7,139 nucleotides of DNA from Dehalococcoidales bacterium (GTDB lineage: Bacteria; Chloroflexota; Dehalococcoidia; Dehalococcoidales; UBA5627): assembly GCA_012719115.1 (NCBI GenBank), contig JAAYAZ010000214.1:1-7139 (forward strand). Direction: 5' to 3'. The notes below the pieces were generated by a model. It saw nothing but the letters and a program-made list of their open reading frames with translations. It was not told the DNA's origin and did not search any database. Positions 1 to 4,805 of this stretch are shown piece by piece. Positions within the stretch are counted from its first letter, which is position 1. The number at the start of each line of letters is the position of its first letter. A program made the position numbers and the translations under genes.

Positions 1-297
1 GACTTTTCCTTTGAAGGCAGTGCCGGCAAAAGCCGAGCCGATATTTTTCAAACAAACCGGATTTTTTAATGAAGCTGTTGTTATATCGTCATATTTGACG
101 GCGAAGCCGTCTTTCAGTGATACATCAGATGATGGATTATCCAGCAGGGAATAGAGGTTTTCCGCCAGCACGCGGTTGTTGCAGAGGTCTATCGGCAATT
201 CCTCTGTGCCGACAGGCTTGCAATTAGCCCTGACAAGCGCTAAAGCCTTTGCAAATCCGGTATAGTTTTTACCCTCATCTATTTCTGAGTAGGACAT
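1..297 (-). CDS. moeA: MoeA-family molybdopterin molybdotransferase, N-terminal part (cut by window edge)
   Basis: MoeA proteins insert molybdate into adenylylated molybdopterin in the last step of molybdenum cofactor synthesis, in the cytoplasm. I translated 99 residues from the ATG at 297; the gene runs off the left edge, and a whole MoeA is about 400 residues. The visible part matches the MoeA N-terminus: a helix containing ALVRANC (residues 19-25), then LPIDLCNNRVLAENLYS (35-51), equivalent to the family's LPL-x-EAxGRVLAEDV stretch. Next comes SLKDGFAVKYDD (60-71), equivalent to the hallmark SAMDGYAVRAAD, and SAFAGTAFKG (88-97), where domain III begins. The hallmark aspartate is kept (D63), but SAMDG reads SLKDG and the usual PPFDN is replaced by NPSSDV, so this is a divergent member. 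The start is supported by AAAGGA seven bases upstream. The gene lies downstream of the molybdopterin-binding gene on the same strand, with the GIY-YIG element between. Confident as MoeA superfamily; the exact subfamily is uncertain. Confidence 0.82.
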   Translation of the reverse strand, partial: MSYSEIDEGKNYTGFAKALALVRANCKPVGTEELPIDLCNNRVLAENLYSLLDNPSSDVSLKDGFAVKYDDITTASLKNPVCLKNIGSAFAGTAFKGKV

Positions 298-317
298 TTA
301 TAAATCCTTTATAAATA

Positions 318-347
318 GCTATATAATTATATTACTATGGTTGTCAT
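318..347 (-). promoter_or_regulatory. Possible sigma-70-type promoter for the moeA-like gene
   Basis: Read on the minus strand there is ATGACA (342-347) as a -35-like box and TATAGC (318-323) as a -10-like box, with an 18-base spacer. A perfect TATAAT (326-331) also lies here but has no -35 box at the right distance. The stretch is very AT-rich, so chance matches are likely. A promoter here would make sense because the upstream repeat element may cut the gene off from the molybdopterin-binding gene's transcript. Confidence 0.3.
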
Positions 348-375
348 TGCTCGACAGTAGTAATTTTCTAATAAT

Positions 376-404
376 AATCGATAGCATTATTGATTAAATC
401 GATT
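376..404. repeat. 7-base inverted repeat in the gap between moeA and the GIY-YIG element
   Basis: AATCGAT (376-382) and ATCGATT (398-404) are exact reverse complements separated by 15 bases. They lie in the AT-rich 298-423 spacer, which otherwise holds only the putative moeA promoter. This could be a weak hairpin or an operator-like site; each arm contains the self-complementary ATCGAT, so the match is partly trivial. Confidence 0.25.
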
Positions 405-423
405 CAGAAAAAACAGCTAAAAA

Positions 424-458
424 GTCTTTGCGAGTCCCATCGTCGGGACGAAGCAATC
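424..458 (+). repeat. Left inverted copy of the GTCTTTGCGAG/GACGAAGCAATC repeat
   Basis: A 35-base copy: box GTCTTTGCGAG, a short hairpin formed by GTCCC (434-438) and GGGAC (445-449) around a 6-base loop, then the box GACGAAGCAATC overlapping the hairpin's right arm. It lies about 46 bases beyond the nuclease stop codon. The right copy is longer because of a different central segment. Confidence 0.65.
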
Positions 459-504
459 CCTACGATACTGCTTAATTACCCCGCCTGCCATTTACACACT
501 ACCT

Positions 505-792
505 TTATAATTCATAGCATAAATCCTGCCAATCCTTATTCATACGCTCTATCAATTTTGTTTTACTATTCCTCAAGCCGCCCTTGATTTGTTTTTCCCT
601 CGTTATCGCATTGATAACATCGCCGAATATTTCATAATAAACGAGTTTGCTAATGTTATACCTTTGCGTAAATCCTTCTAAAAATTTATCTTTATGCGCA
701 AATACTCTTCTCTTTATATTACCGGTTACACCTGTATAAGTTACTGTATTCGAGTCGTTTGCCATTACATACGCATAAAATTGCTTATCCAT
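505..792 (-). CDS. Small GIY-YIG domain nuclease (UPF0213/UvrC-N-like type)
   Basis: A 95-residue single-domain GIY-YIG endonuclease-fold protein. Using the longer reading frame that starts at 813 (102 residues) for numbering: FYAYVM (12-17) replaces the GIY strand, TYTGVT (25-30) is the YIG strand, and RR (35-36) with H40 supplies the conserved Arg/His helix. REKQIKGG (72-79) carries the catalytic metal-binding Glu73, and WQDL (95-98) is the usual C-terminal motif. All key residues look intact, so the gene seems functional. I chose the internal ATG at 792 because family members start a few residues before the first strand. The seven residues encoded from the upstream ATG at 813 (MTKQSQV) come from the flanking repeat itself. 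Neither start has a clear Shine-Dalgarno sequence. The gene lies in its own repeat-bounded unit between two cofactor genes. Its DNA target and biological role are unknown; a homing or repeat-maintenance role is inference. Confidence 0.85.
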   Translation of the reverse strand: MDKQFYAYVMANDSNTVTYTGVTGNIKRRVFAHKDKFLEGFTQRYNISKLVYYEIFGDVINAITREKQIKGGLRNSKTKLIERMNKDWQDLCYEL

Positions 793-799
793 AACTTGA

Positions 800-853
800 G
801 ATTGCTTCGTCATCCCGATTCATCCCGAATAATCGGAATTTCCTCGCAAAGAC
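800..853 (-). repeat. Right inverted copy of the GTCTTTGCGAG/GACGAAGCAATC repeat
   Basis: A 54-base copy in the opposite orientation to the left one. On the minus strand it reads GTCTTTGCGAG, a central segment with the small palindrome CCGATTATTCGG, then the tandem pair TCGGGATGA (828-820, 818-810), and ends in GACGAAGCAATC. The repeat runs to within eight bases of the chosen nuclease ATG and supplies an alternative in-frame ATG at 813. Confidence 0.65.
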
Positions 854-948
854 GATTTTATCATTTATTATAAAATAGTAAAGCAAAATATGAGTTGCAA
901 CATCTTTTCAAGTTACAGCGAATCGATAGCAAATAGTGCCTCTAATTA

Positions 949-1971
949 CTATTTTCCGAACGGGCAAACCGGGAAAACACATTCATCGCAATCAAGGCAC
1001 ATTCCGCCGTGTGCCAGTTCTATAATATCCTGCCTGGAGATTTTATCACCGGCAAGCATACGCGGCAGTAATACATCGATAATAGTAGTTCGCTTGAATA
1101 TAACGGCACCCGGTGCTCCGAGTATCGGAATATCGCCAAGCTCGGCAACCAGCACCATAGCTCCGGGCATTACCGGCACCCCGTTAGAGATAATTTTAGC
1201 TCCGCTTTTTGCGACGCCTTCGGCGGTAACATCATCCGGGTCCACAGAGATCCCGCCGCAGGTAATAATTACCTCGCATCCTTTTTCTTTCATATCAAGA
1301 ACGGCTTTTGCAATGATATCCTCATCATCCGGTACAATTATCTCACTGATGACAGCAGAGCCCAGTTTTTCGATTTTCTTACGCATTACGTCAGCAAACT
1401 TATCTTCGGTTATTCCCTTAAAGATTTCGTTTCCGGTAATAATAATGCCGACTTTTTTGGATATGAAGGGAATAACATCAACTACCTTGCCCTTACGTTG
1501 ACATAACTCCTCAAGTTTTTTCAGGTTGTCTTCGGAGATAAAGAGCGGGATAATCTTGGTTCCGGCAACAATTTCACCGGCTTTGCAGGTTACATTATTA
1601 TGCCTGGTGGCGATGATAATTTCCTCAATAGAATGAATTTCATAGAGCAGCGGCTTATTAATCTTAATCACACCGTCCACAGTGGCTTTCATATTAACTC
1701 TGCCCTGTCTGGGGTCGCTGAATATCAGGTTGTCACCTGCAACCGCTTTGGCAATCCGGATAGCCGCTTCTTCTTCGTGAACCCGGTCTTCATCCTTTTC
1801 GATAACATAGATATGCTCTTTTCCCATACCGAGCAGTTCCGGAATATCCTCTTGTTTTATAATGTCTCCGCGTCGAAATCTGGGTCCGTCACAAACACCC
1901 GGAATAGTTTTGGTCATATCATGCCCGACCACCAGCCCGACTGCATCTTCTGTTTTAACTTTCTTAAGCAA
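949..1971 (-). CDS. Molybdopterin-binding protein with MoCF domain and C-terminal Cys cluster
   Basis: A complete 340-residue protein of the MoeA/MogA-related molybdopterin-binding type found in anaerobes. The N-terminal part carries GLVVGHDMTKTIPG (12-25), DIPELLGMGKEHIYVIE (42-58) and a swivel-like beta region around 80-145. The MoCF (molybdopterin-binding) domain begins at KKVGIIITGNEIF (172-184). It contains the ligand-binding TCGGISVDPDDVT (237-249), then PVMPGAM (266-272) and LGAPGA (284-289). The C-terminus holds four cysteines spaced C-x2-C-x2-C-x4-C (325, 328, 331, 336), followed by PFGK. It presumably binds molybdopterin or its adenylylated form in cofactor assembly; the exact reaction for this subfamily is not known to me. 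The start is TTG at 1971, supported by GAGGAG seven bases upstream, with no better ATG nearby. It probably headed a cofactor gene set with the MoeA-like gene downstream, now interrupted by the GIY-YIG unit. Confidence 0.88.
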   Translation of the reverse strand: MLKKVKTEDAVGLVVGHDMTKTIPGVCDGPRFRRGDIIKQEDIPELLGMGKEHIYVIEKDEDRVHEEEAAIRIAKAVAGDNLIFSDPRQGRVNMKATVDGVIKINKPLLYEIHSIEEIIIATRHNNVTCKAGEIVAGTKIIPLFISEDNLKKLEELCQRKGKVVDVIPFISKKVGIIITGNEIFKGITEDKFADVMRKKIEKLGSAVISEIIVPDDEDIIAKAVLDMKEKGCEVIITCGGISVDPDDVTAEGVAKSGAKIISNGVPVMPGAMVLVAELGDIPILGAPGAVIFKRTTIIDVLLPRMLAGDKISRQDIIELAHGGMCLDCDECVFPVCPFGK

Positions 1972-1983
1972 CGGCGCACTCCT
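1972..1983 (-). promoter_or_regulatory. Shine-Dalgarno site deciding the TTG start of the molybdopterin-binding gene
   Basis: On the minus strand GAGGAG (1984-1979 region) is followed by TGCGCCG and then TTG. This near-ideal spacing of seven bases is why the TTG at 1971-1969 is chosen over internal ATG codons. A GTG eight bases upstream is out of frame. Confidence 0.6.
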
Positions 1984-2009
1984 CGTTTAAAAGTAGGTAA
2001 AATATTATC

Positions 2010-2025
2010 AATAGGTTAAACTATT
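2010..2025. promoter_or_regulatory. Near-palindromic operator-like site in the divergent promoter region
   Basis: AATAGGTTAAACTATT is a 16-base near-palindrome with 14 of 16 positions symmetric. It lies about 40 bases upstream of the TTG start of the molybdopterin-binding gene, inside the 165-base gap between the two divergent genes. The position suits a transcription factor site, but AT-rich palindromes this short arise by chance. No convincing -35/-10 pair could be assigned on either strand in this gap. Confidence 0.22.
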
Positions 2026-2136
2026 ATGCGATTTTTTACAAGAGAATATTATTCGATATCCCGTCGGGCGCTAGCTGTATTTATAAGACCGGATAGCTTA
2101 AAATAGTGGTATTACTTAACTTTGCGGTTCAGTGCA

Positions 2137-2688
2137 ATGAAAATTATAATCAATAAAACAGTCATATCTCTGGTAAAGGGTGACATCACTCTTCAAAAAA
2201 CGGATGCTATTGTAAACGCAGCCAACTCCGGGCTGTTGGGTGGTGGCGGGGTGGACGGCGCTATTCACCGGGCAGGGGGGCCTGCCATTTTAGAGGAATG
2301 TAAAAAGATTGTGGCGAAGCAGGGGAGGCTGCCGGCGGGTAAGGCGGCTATGACAACCGCAGGCAATCTGGCTGCCGGATATGTAATTCATACGGTCGGT
2401 CCGATATGGCAGGGCGGAAATAGAAATGAGGCATCAATTCTATCGAGCGCCTATACCGAAAGTCTCAGATTAGCCGAGAAAAATAATCTGACAAGTATTT
2501 CTTTCCCGTCTATAAGCACCGGGGCATATGGCTATCCTTTGAAAGAGGCGGCCAATGTGGCGGAGAAAGCTATCGTCAAGTTTGCGAAAGAAGAAGCGTT
2601 ATCTATAAAAGAAATAATTTTCGTGCTATTTAGCGATGATGCCTATACTGAGTACGCCGAATCTCTCGAAAAAGTAACAAGTCAATAG
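2137..2688 (+). CDS. Macro domain protein, MacroD/YmdB-like ADP-ribose hydrolase
   Basis: A 183-residue protein made of one macro domain. The family binds ADP-ribose and, in the MacroD/YmdB branch, hydrolyses O-acetyl-ADP-ribose or removes mono-ADP-ribose from proteins. Visible motifs are LVKGDIT (12-18); DAIVNAANSGLLGGGGVDG (23-41), with the ribose-binding Asn (N27, N30) and the Asp of the catalytic loop (D40); HTVGPIW (85-91); and the diphosphate-binding loop STGAYGYP (127-134). All elements expected for activity are present and the length is typical. I chose the ATG at 2137 because the family begins directly at this strand; an in-frame TTG at 2122 would add five residues without a better ribosome site. 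Neither start has a strong Shine-Dalgarno sequence. The gene stands alone, divergent from the molybdopterin-binding gene, and is not evidently linked to a toxin, sirtuin or ADP-ribosyltransferase. The substrate in this organism is unknown. Confidence 0.92.
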   Translation: MKIIINKTVISLVKGDITLQKTDAIVNAANSGLLGGGGVDGAIHRAGGPAILEECKKIVAKQGRLPAGKAAMTTAGNLAAGYVIHTVGPIWQGGNRNEASILSSAYTESLRLAEKNNLTSISFPSISTGAYGYPLKEAANVAEKAIVKFAKEEALSIKEIIFVLFSDDAYTEYAESLEKVTSQ

Positions 2689-2735
2689 CAAGTGAAAAGC
2701 CAATAAAATCCAATCTTTATGGACACTGCGGTTTA

Positions 2736-2758
2736 CTTTGATTTTTTCAAGGTTTTTT
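2736..2758 (+). terminator. Weak intrinsic terminator after the macro-domain gene
   Basis: CTTTGA (2736-2741) pairs with TCAAGG (2747-2752, one G-T pair) around a five-T loop, and six Ts follow directly (2753-2758). It is placed about 48 bases after the macro gene stop and before rsmD. The stem is short and AU-rich, so termination may be inefficient. Confidence 0.38.
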
Positions 2759-2767
2759 GCATTTAAT

Positions 2768-2795
2768 CTGACGGTTAAGGGTGGATTGCTATAGC
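2768..2795 (+). promoter_or_regulatory. Candidate promoter for rsmD-coaD-ferredoxin
   Basis: CTGACG (2768-2773, four of six to TTGACA) and TATAGC (2790-2795, four of six to TATAAT) lie 16 bases apart. The -10 is preceded by TGC, giving an extended -10 motif. The position is 41 bases before the chosen rsmD ATG and just after the putative terminator, which fits the start of a new transcript. Judged by eye only. Confidence 0.38.
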
Positions 2796-2836
2796 GATTT
2801 ATGATAACGTATTTAATTGAGAGGAATTGTAGAACG

Positions 2837-3391
2837 ATGAGAGTAATTGCAGGTGAAGCAAAAGGTTGTACGCTGATAGCACCGCCGGGGTTGAGAACGC
2901 GCCCGGCAACAGAGCTGGTAAGAGGGGCTATTTTTTCTATCCTTTACTCTGTAGCCAACGATTGGAAGTATGTTCTCGACCTTTTTTCCGGCAGCGGTTC
3001 ACTGGGTATCGAAGCGTTGAGCCGGGGAGCGGGATGGGTGGATTTTGTTGAGCAGACACCCCGATGTTGTGCTATAATAAAGCAGAATCTTGAGAAGACC
3101 AGGTTTACCGAGTACGCGCATGTTCATTGCGCCGATGTGGTAAAAGCGATATCTTTTTTGGATAAGGAGTATAATATTATTCTGATGGATCCTCCCTACG
3201 CGAGTCCATTGATAAACACCATAATAGAACAACTGGCAAACTCAAAAATTGTCGGCAATGACTCTATAGTTGTGGTTACCCACTCGAAACGTCGCCCACT
3301 TAATTCCGATTATGCATCACTGCATCTCTTCAAAGAACATCGTCACGGCGATAGTTCTATCGCTTTTTTCAGAAAGGAGCCTGTATCTTGA
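2837..3391 (+). CDS. rsmD: 16S rRNA (guanine(966)-N(2))-methyltransferase RsmD
   Basis: A 184-residue class I SAM-dependent methyltransferase that adds a methyl group to N2 of G966 in 16S rRNA during small-subunit assembly. The N-terminus MRVIAGEAKG is the RsmD signature, followed by TRPATELVRGAIFSIL (21-36). The SAM-binding motif I is DLFSGSGSLGIEALSRGA (48-65) and the catalytic motif IV is DPPY (118-121). HGDSSIAFF (170-178) is the usual last strand. I chose the ATG at 2837 because homologues begin at MRVIAGEAKG. The frame is open back to an ATG at 2801, which would add 12 residues (MITYLIERNCRT) not typical of the family. GAGGA lies 11 bases before the chosen ATG, rather far but usable. 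Its stop overlaps the coaD start by four bases (TTGA), a pairing of rsmD and coaD that is widespread in bacteria. Confidence 0.95.
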   Translation: MRVIAGEAKGCTLIAPPGLRTRPATELVRGAIFSILYSVANDWKYVLDLFSGSGSLGIEALSRGAGWVDFVEQTPRCCAIIKQNLEKTRFTEYAHVHCADVVKAISFLDKEYNIILMDPPYASPLINTIIEQLANSKIVGNDSIVVVTHSKRRPLNSDYASLHLFKEHRHGDSSIAFFRKEPVS

Positions 3392-3876
3392 TTACTGCCG
3401 TATATCCGGGAAGTTTTGACCCGATTACCAATGGGCATATCGATGTTGCCAGAAGGGCAGCCAATATTTTTGGCAAGGTAATTATCGCTGTTTTTGATAA
3501 ACCGATGAAAGTCGTGACTTTCAGCCTTGAAGAGAGAGTAAATATGGCGCGGGAAGCCGTAAAGGATATTCCCAATATAGAAGTTAGGCCTTTTTACAGG
3601 CTTGCGGTCGATTTTGCAAAAGAGGTAAATGCCAACGTAATGGTGCGGGGCTTGAGGGTCAGCGCCGATTTCGAGCGCGAGTTCGATATGGCAATGATGA
3701 ACAGGAAGCTTTCACCCCAGCTGGAACTGGTATGCTTTTTGGCTAAGCCGGAGTATCAATTTCTGCGTTCCAGCCTCTTAAAAGAGGTGGCGAGGGTAGG
3801 AGGCAATATCGAAGGTATGGTACCCGAACACGTAGCACGTGCATTGAAAGAAAAAAACGGCAACAGCCCAATATAA
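3388..3876 (+). CDS. coaD: Phosphopantetheine adenylyltransferase CoaD
   Basis: A 162-residue enzyme that transfers AMP from ATP to 4'-phosphopantetheine, giving dephospho-CoA, the penultimate step of coenzyme A synthesis. It is a nucleotidyltransferase of the HxGH class: AVYPGSFDPITNGHID (4-19) contains the first motif with TNGH at 14-17. MVRGLRVSADFEREF (89-103) forms the pantetheine/ATP site, and FLRSSLLKEVA (124-134) is the equivalent of the usual SSS-x-(V/L)KE signature. Length is normal. The start codon is TTG at 3388, supported by AAGGAG (3374-3379) eight bases upstream and by homologues starting at this strand. It overlaps the rsmD stop in a TTGA junction, so translation is likely coupled. 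The ferredoxin follows after 66 bases. Confidence 0.96.
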   Translation: MITAVYPGSFDPITNGHIDVARRAANIFGKVIIAVFDKPMKVVTFSLEERVNMAREAVKDIPNIEVRPFYRLAVDFAKEVNANVMVRGLRVSADFEREFDMAMMNRKLSPQLELVCFLAKPEYQFLRSSLLKEVARVGGNIEGMVPEHVARALKEKNGNSPI

Positions 3877-3942
3877 AAATCAGGTTATATTTAAAATATA
3901 AAAATGTTAAAATAGCAGCTAAATCAGGAGGAAACTAATCTA

Positions 3943-4209
3943 ATGGCGTATATGATTAACGAGGATTGTATAAGTTGTGGTGCTTGTGAAGCAGAGTGTC
4001 CTAATCAGGCTATTTCAGAAGGGGAAACAAGTTACTGTATCGACCCCAACAAGTGTACCCAGTGTGTAGGCAGTTATTCGACTCAGCAATGTGCCGATAT
4101 CTGTCCGGTCAGCGCATGTGTTCCCGACCCGAATCATCAGGAATCGCATGAGGAGTTGCTGGCTAAGTGGCAGGCGCTGCATCCCGGAGAAACTCCCAAA
4201 GAAGATTAA
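3943..4209 (+). CDS. YfhL-like 2[4Fe-4S] ferredoxin
   Basis: An 88-residue bacterial ferredoxin with two [4Fe-4S] cluster motifs: C9-x2-C12-x2-C15-x3-C19-P and C38-x2-C41-x8-C50-x3-C54-P. The eight-residue insertion between the second and third ligands of the second motif, plus the C-terminal tail DPNHQESHEELLAKWQALH (62-80), match the YfhL/Alvin-type ferredoxins. Extra cysteines C32 and C59 lie outside the canonical ligand sets. It carries low-potential electrons in the cytoplasm; the partner enzymes are unknown. The ATG at 3943 follows AGGAGG (3926-3931) with an 11-base spacer. The gene is third in the rsmD-coaD cluster, an arrangement also known in proteobacteria such as Pseudomonas. A separate promoter in the AT-rich 3877-3925 gap is possible; that gap holds the palindromic pair TTATATTT/AAATATAA (3885-3901). 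Confidence 0.94.
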   Translation: MAYMINEDCISCGACEAECPNQAISEGETSYCIDPNKCTQCVGSYSTQQCADICPVSACVPDPNHQESHEELLAKWQALHPGETPKED

Positions 4210-4286
4210 ACAATACTTCCGTCTTACTTAAATCAAAAACAATTGCTTTATTACCCTGATGAAATCCGGTGCGGGGCTTGCTGTCT

Positions 4287-4310
4287 GTTTATTTATTCCC
4301 TGAAATAAAC
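4287..4310. terminator. Hairpin between convergent ferredoxin and CvpA genes
   Basis: GTTTATTT (4287-4294) and AAATAAAC (4303-4310) form a perfect 8-base stem with an 8-base loop, two bases beyond the CvpA stop codon. It could act as a bidirectional transcription stop for the two converging transcripts. It lacks a T-tract on either side and the stem is AU-rich, so the terminator call is tentative. Nothing else was seen in 4210-4286. Confidence 0.4.
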
Positions 4311-4312
4311 TG

Positions 4313-4801
4313 CTAGGATTGAAAGAATTCTTTAATGGCTTGAAAATCTTCGGGGAAAAGCCCAAGCACGACCGGGAAGTAATCCAGCATCAGGCGTGCT
4401 ATAAAAGACTCGGATATTGAGTCGCTTCCGGTAAATTTTACGATAACAGCCAGGATTGCTCCCAGCAGCAGAAAACCGGAAAACAATCCGAATATGGCGC
4501 CTCCCAGGTGGTCTACCCAGCCTATAAGCAGTGATTTGGCAATAAACTTAAGCAGCTTGGCTAAAAGCAGTGCAATGGTATAAACCACAGCCAGAATAAG
4601 CACGAAAGCGAGTATATTGGCTAATGTTTCGTTATCGGTAAAACCGAATATACCCGAAAGCGAATCATGGAATCTTCCTGCCAGCACGATGCCGATTATC
4701 AAGCCGACAAACGAAAGGGCAGTCTTAATCAAACCCTTTCTCAATCCCATAAAGGTGGGTATAAACAGTAGAACTATCAGTACGATATCGAGCCAGTTCA
4801 T
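4313..4801 (-). CDS. CvpA family inner-membrane protein
   Basis: A 162-residue integral membrane protein of the CvpA family, named for a factor needed for colicin V production in E. coli; the molecular function is not settled. Four hydrophobic segments are visible at about residues 4-20, 25-42, 60-87 and 100-122. Family features are the N-terminal NWLDIVLIV, the loop GLRKGLIK (19-26) after the first helix, and WVDHLGGAIFGLFSG (95-109) leading into the last helix. A soluble tail of about 35 residues follows. The ATG at 4801 is preceded by GGGAGG eight bases upstream, which lies within the last codons of proC. With only four bases between the proC stop and this start, translation is probably coupled. 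It is last in the leuS-proC order. Confidence 0.88.
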   Translation of the reverse strand: MNWLDIVLIVLLFIPTFMGLRKGLIKTALSFVGLIIGIVLAGRFHDSLSGIFGFTDNETLANILAFVLILAVVYTIALLLAKLLKFIAKSLLIGWVDHLGGAIFGLFSGFLLLGAILAVIVKFTGSDSISESFIARLMLDYFPVVLGLFPEDFQAIKEFFQS

Positions 4802-4805
4802 CAGC

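Larger units (their letters stand above)
424..853 (-). mobile_element. Putative single-gene element: GIY-YIG nuclease bounded by inverted REP-like repeats
   Basis: A 430-base unit whose two ends are the same repeat in opposite orientation. The left end reads GTCTTTGCGAG (424-434), then GACGAAGCAATC (447-458). The right end, read on the other strand, begins GTCTTTGCGAG (853-843) and ends GACGAAGCAATC (811-800). The outer and inner boxes match, while the middles differ in sequence and length. The only gene inside is the GIY-YIG reading frame, whose N-terminus abuts the right repeat. No transposase and no obvious target-site duplication is visible: the left flank is CTAAAAA and the right flank is GATTTTA. 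The arrangement resembles REP or MITE-type non-autonomous elements. That it moves, and that the nuclease acts on the repeats, is inference. Confidence 0.5.

Noticed and set aside
390..587. 65-codon plus-strand open frame through the left repeat
   Set aside because: It runs through the repeat and the antisense of the GIY-YIG 3' end, with low-complexity Ser/Tyr-rich product and no Shine-Dalgarno sequence.
890..1501. Long open frame (203 codons) on the plus strand
   Set aside because: It lies antisense to the well-supported molybdopterin-binding gene; its Ser/Ile/Pro-rich translation resembles no family and is a mirror of the real codons.
1600..2019. 139-codon plus-strand open frame
   Set aside because: Antisense to the start of the molybdopterin-binding gene, no ribosome site and no recognisable protein motif.
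1972..2121. Molybdenum cofactor riboswitch in the leader of the molybdopterin-binding gene
   Set aside because: The leader is AT-rich and I could not find the long paired helices expected of that riboswitch; a covariance-model search would settle it.
2122..2136. TTG as an upstream start for the macro-domain protein
   Set aside because: It would add only MRFSA, has no better ribosome site than the ATG at 2137, and the family starts at the ATG-encoded strand.
2738..2767. Promoter TTGATT-N18-TTTAAT upstream of rsmD
   Set aside because: It overlaps the terminator-like hairpin and T-tract; the extended -10 candidate downstream (2768-2795) fits better.
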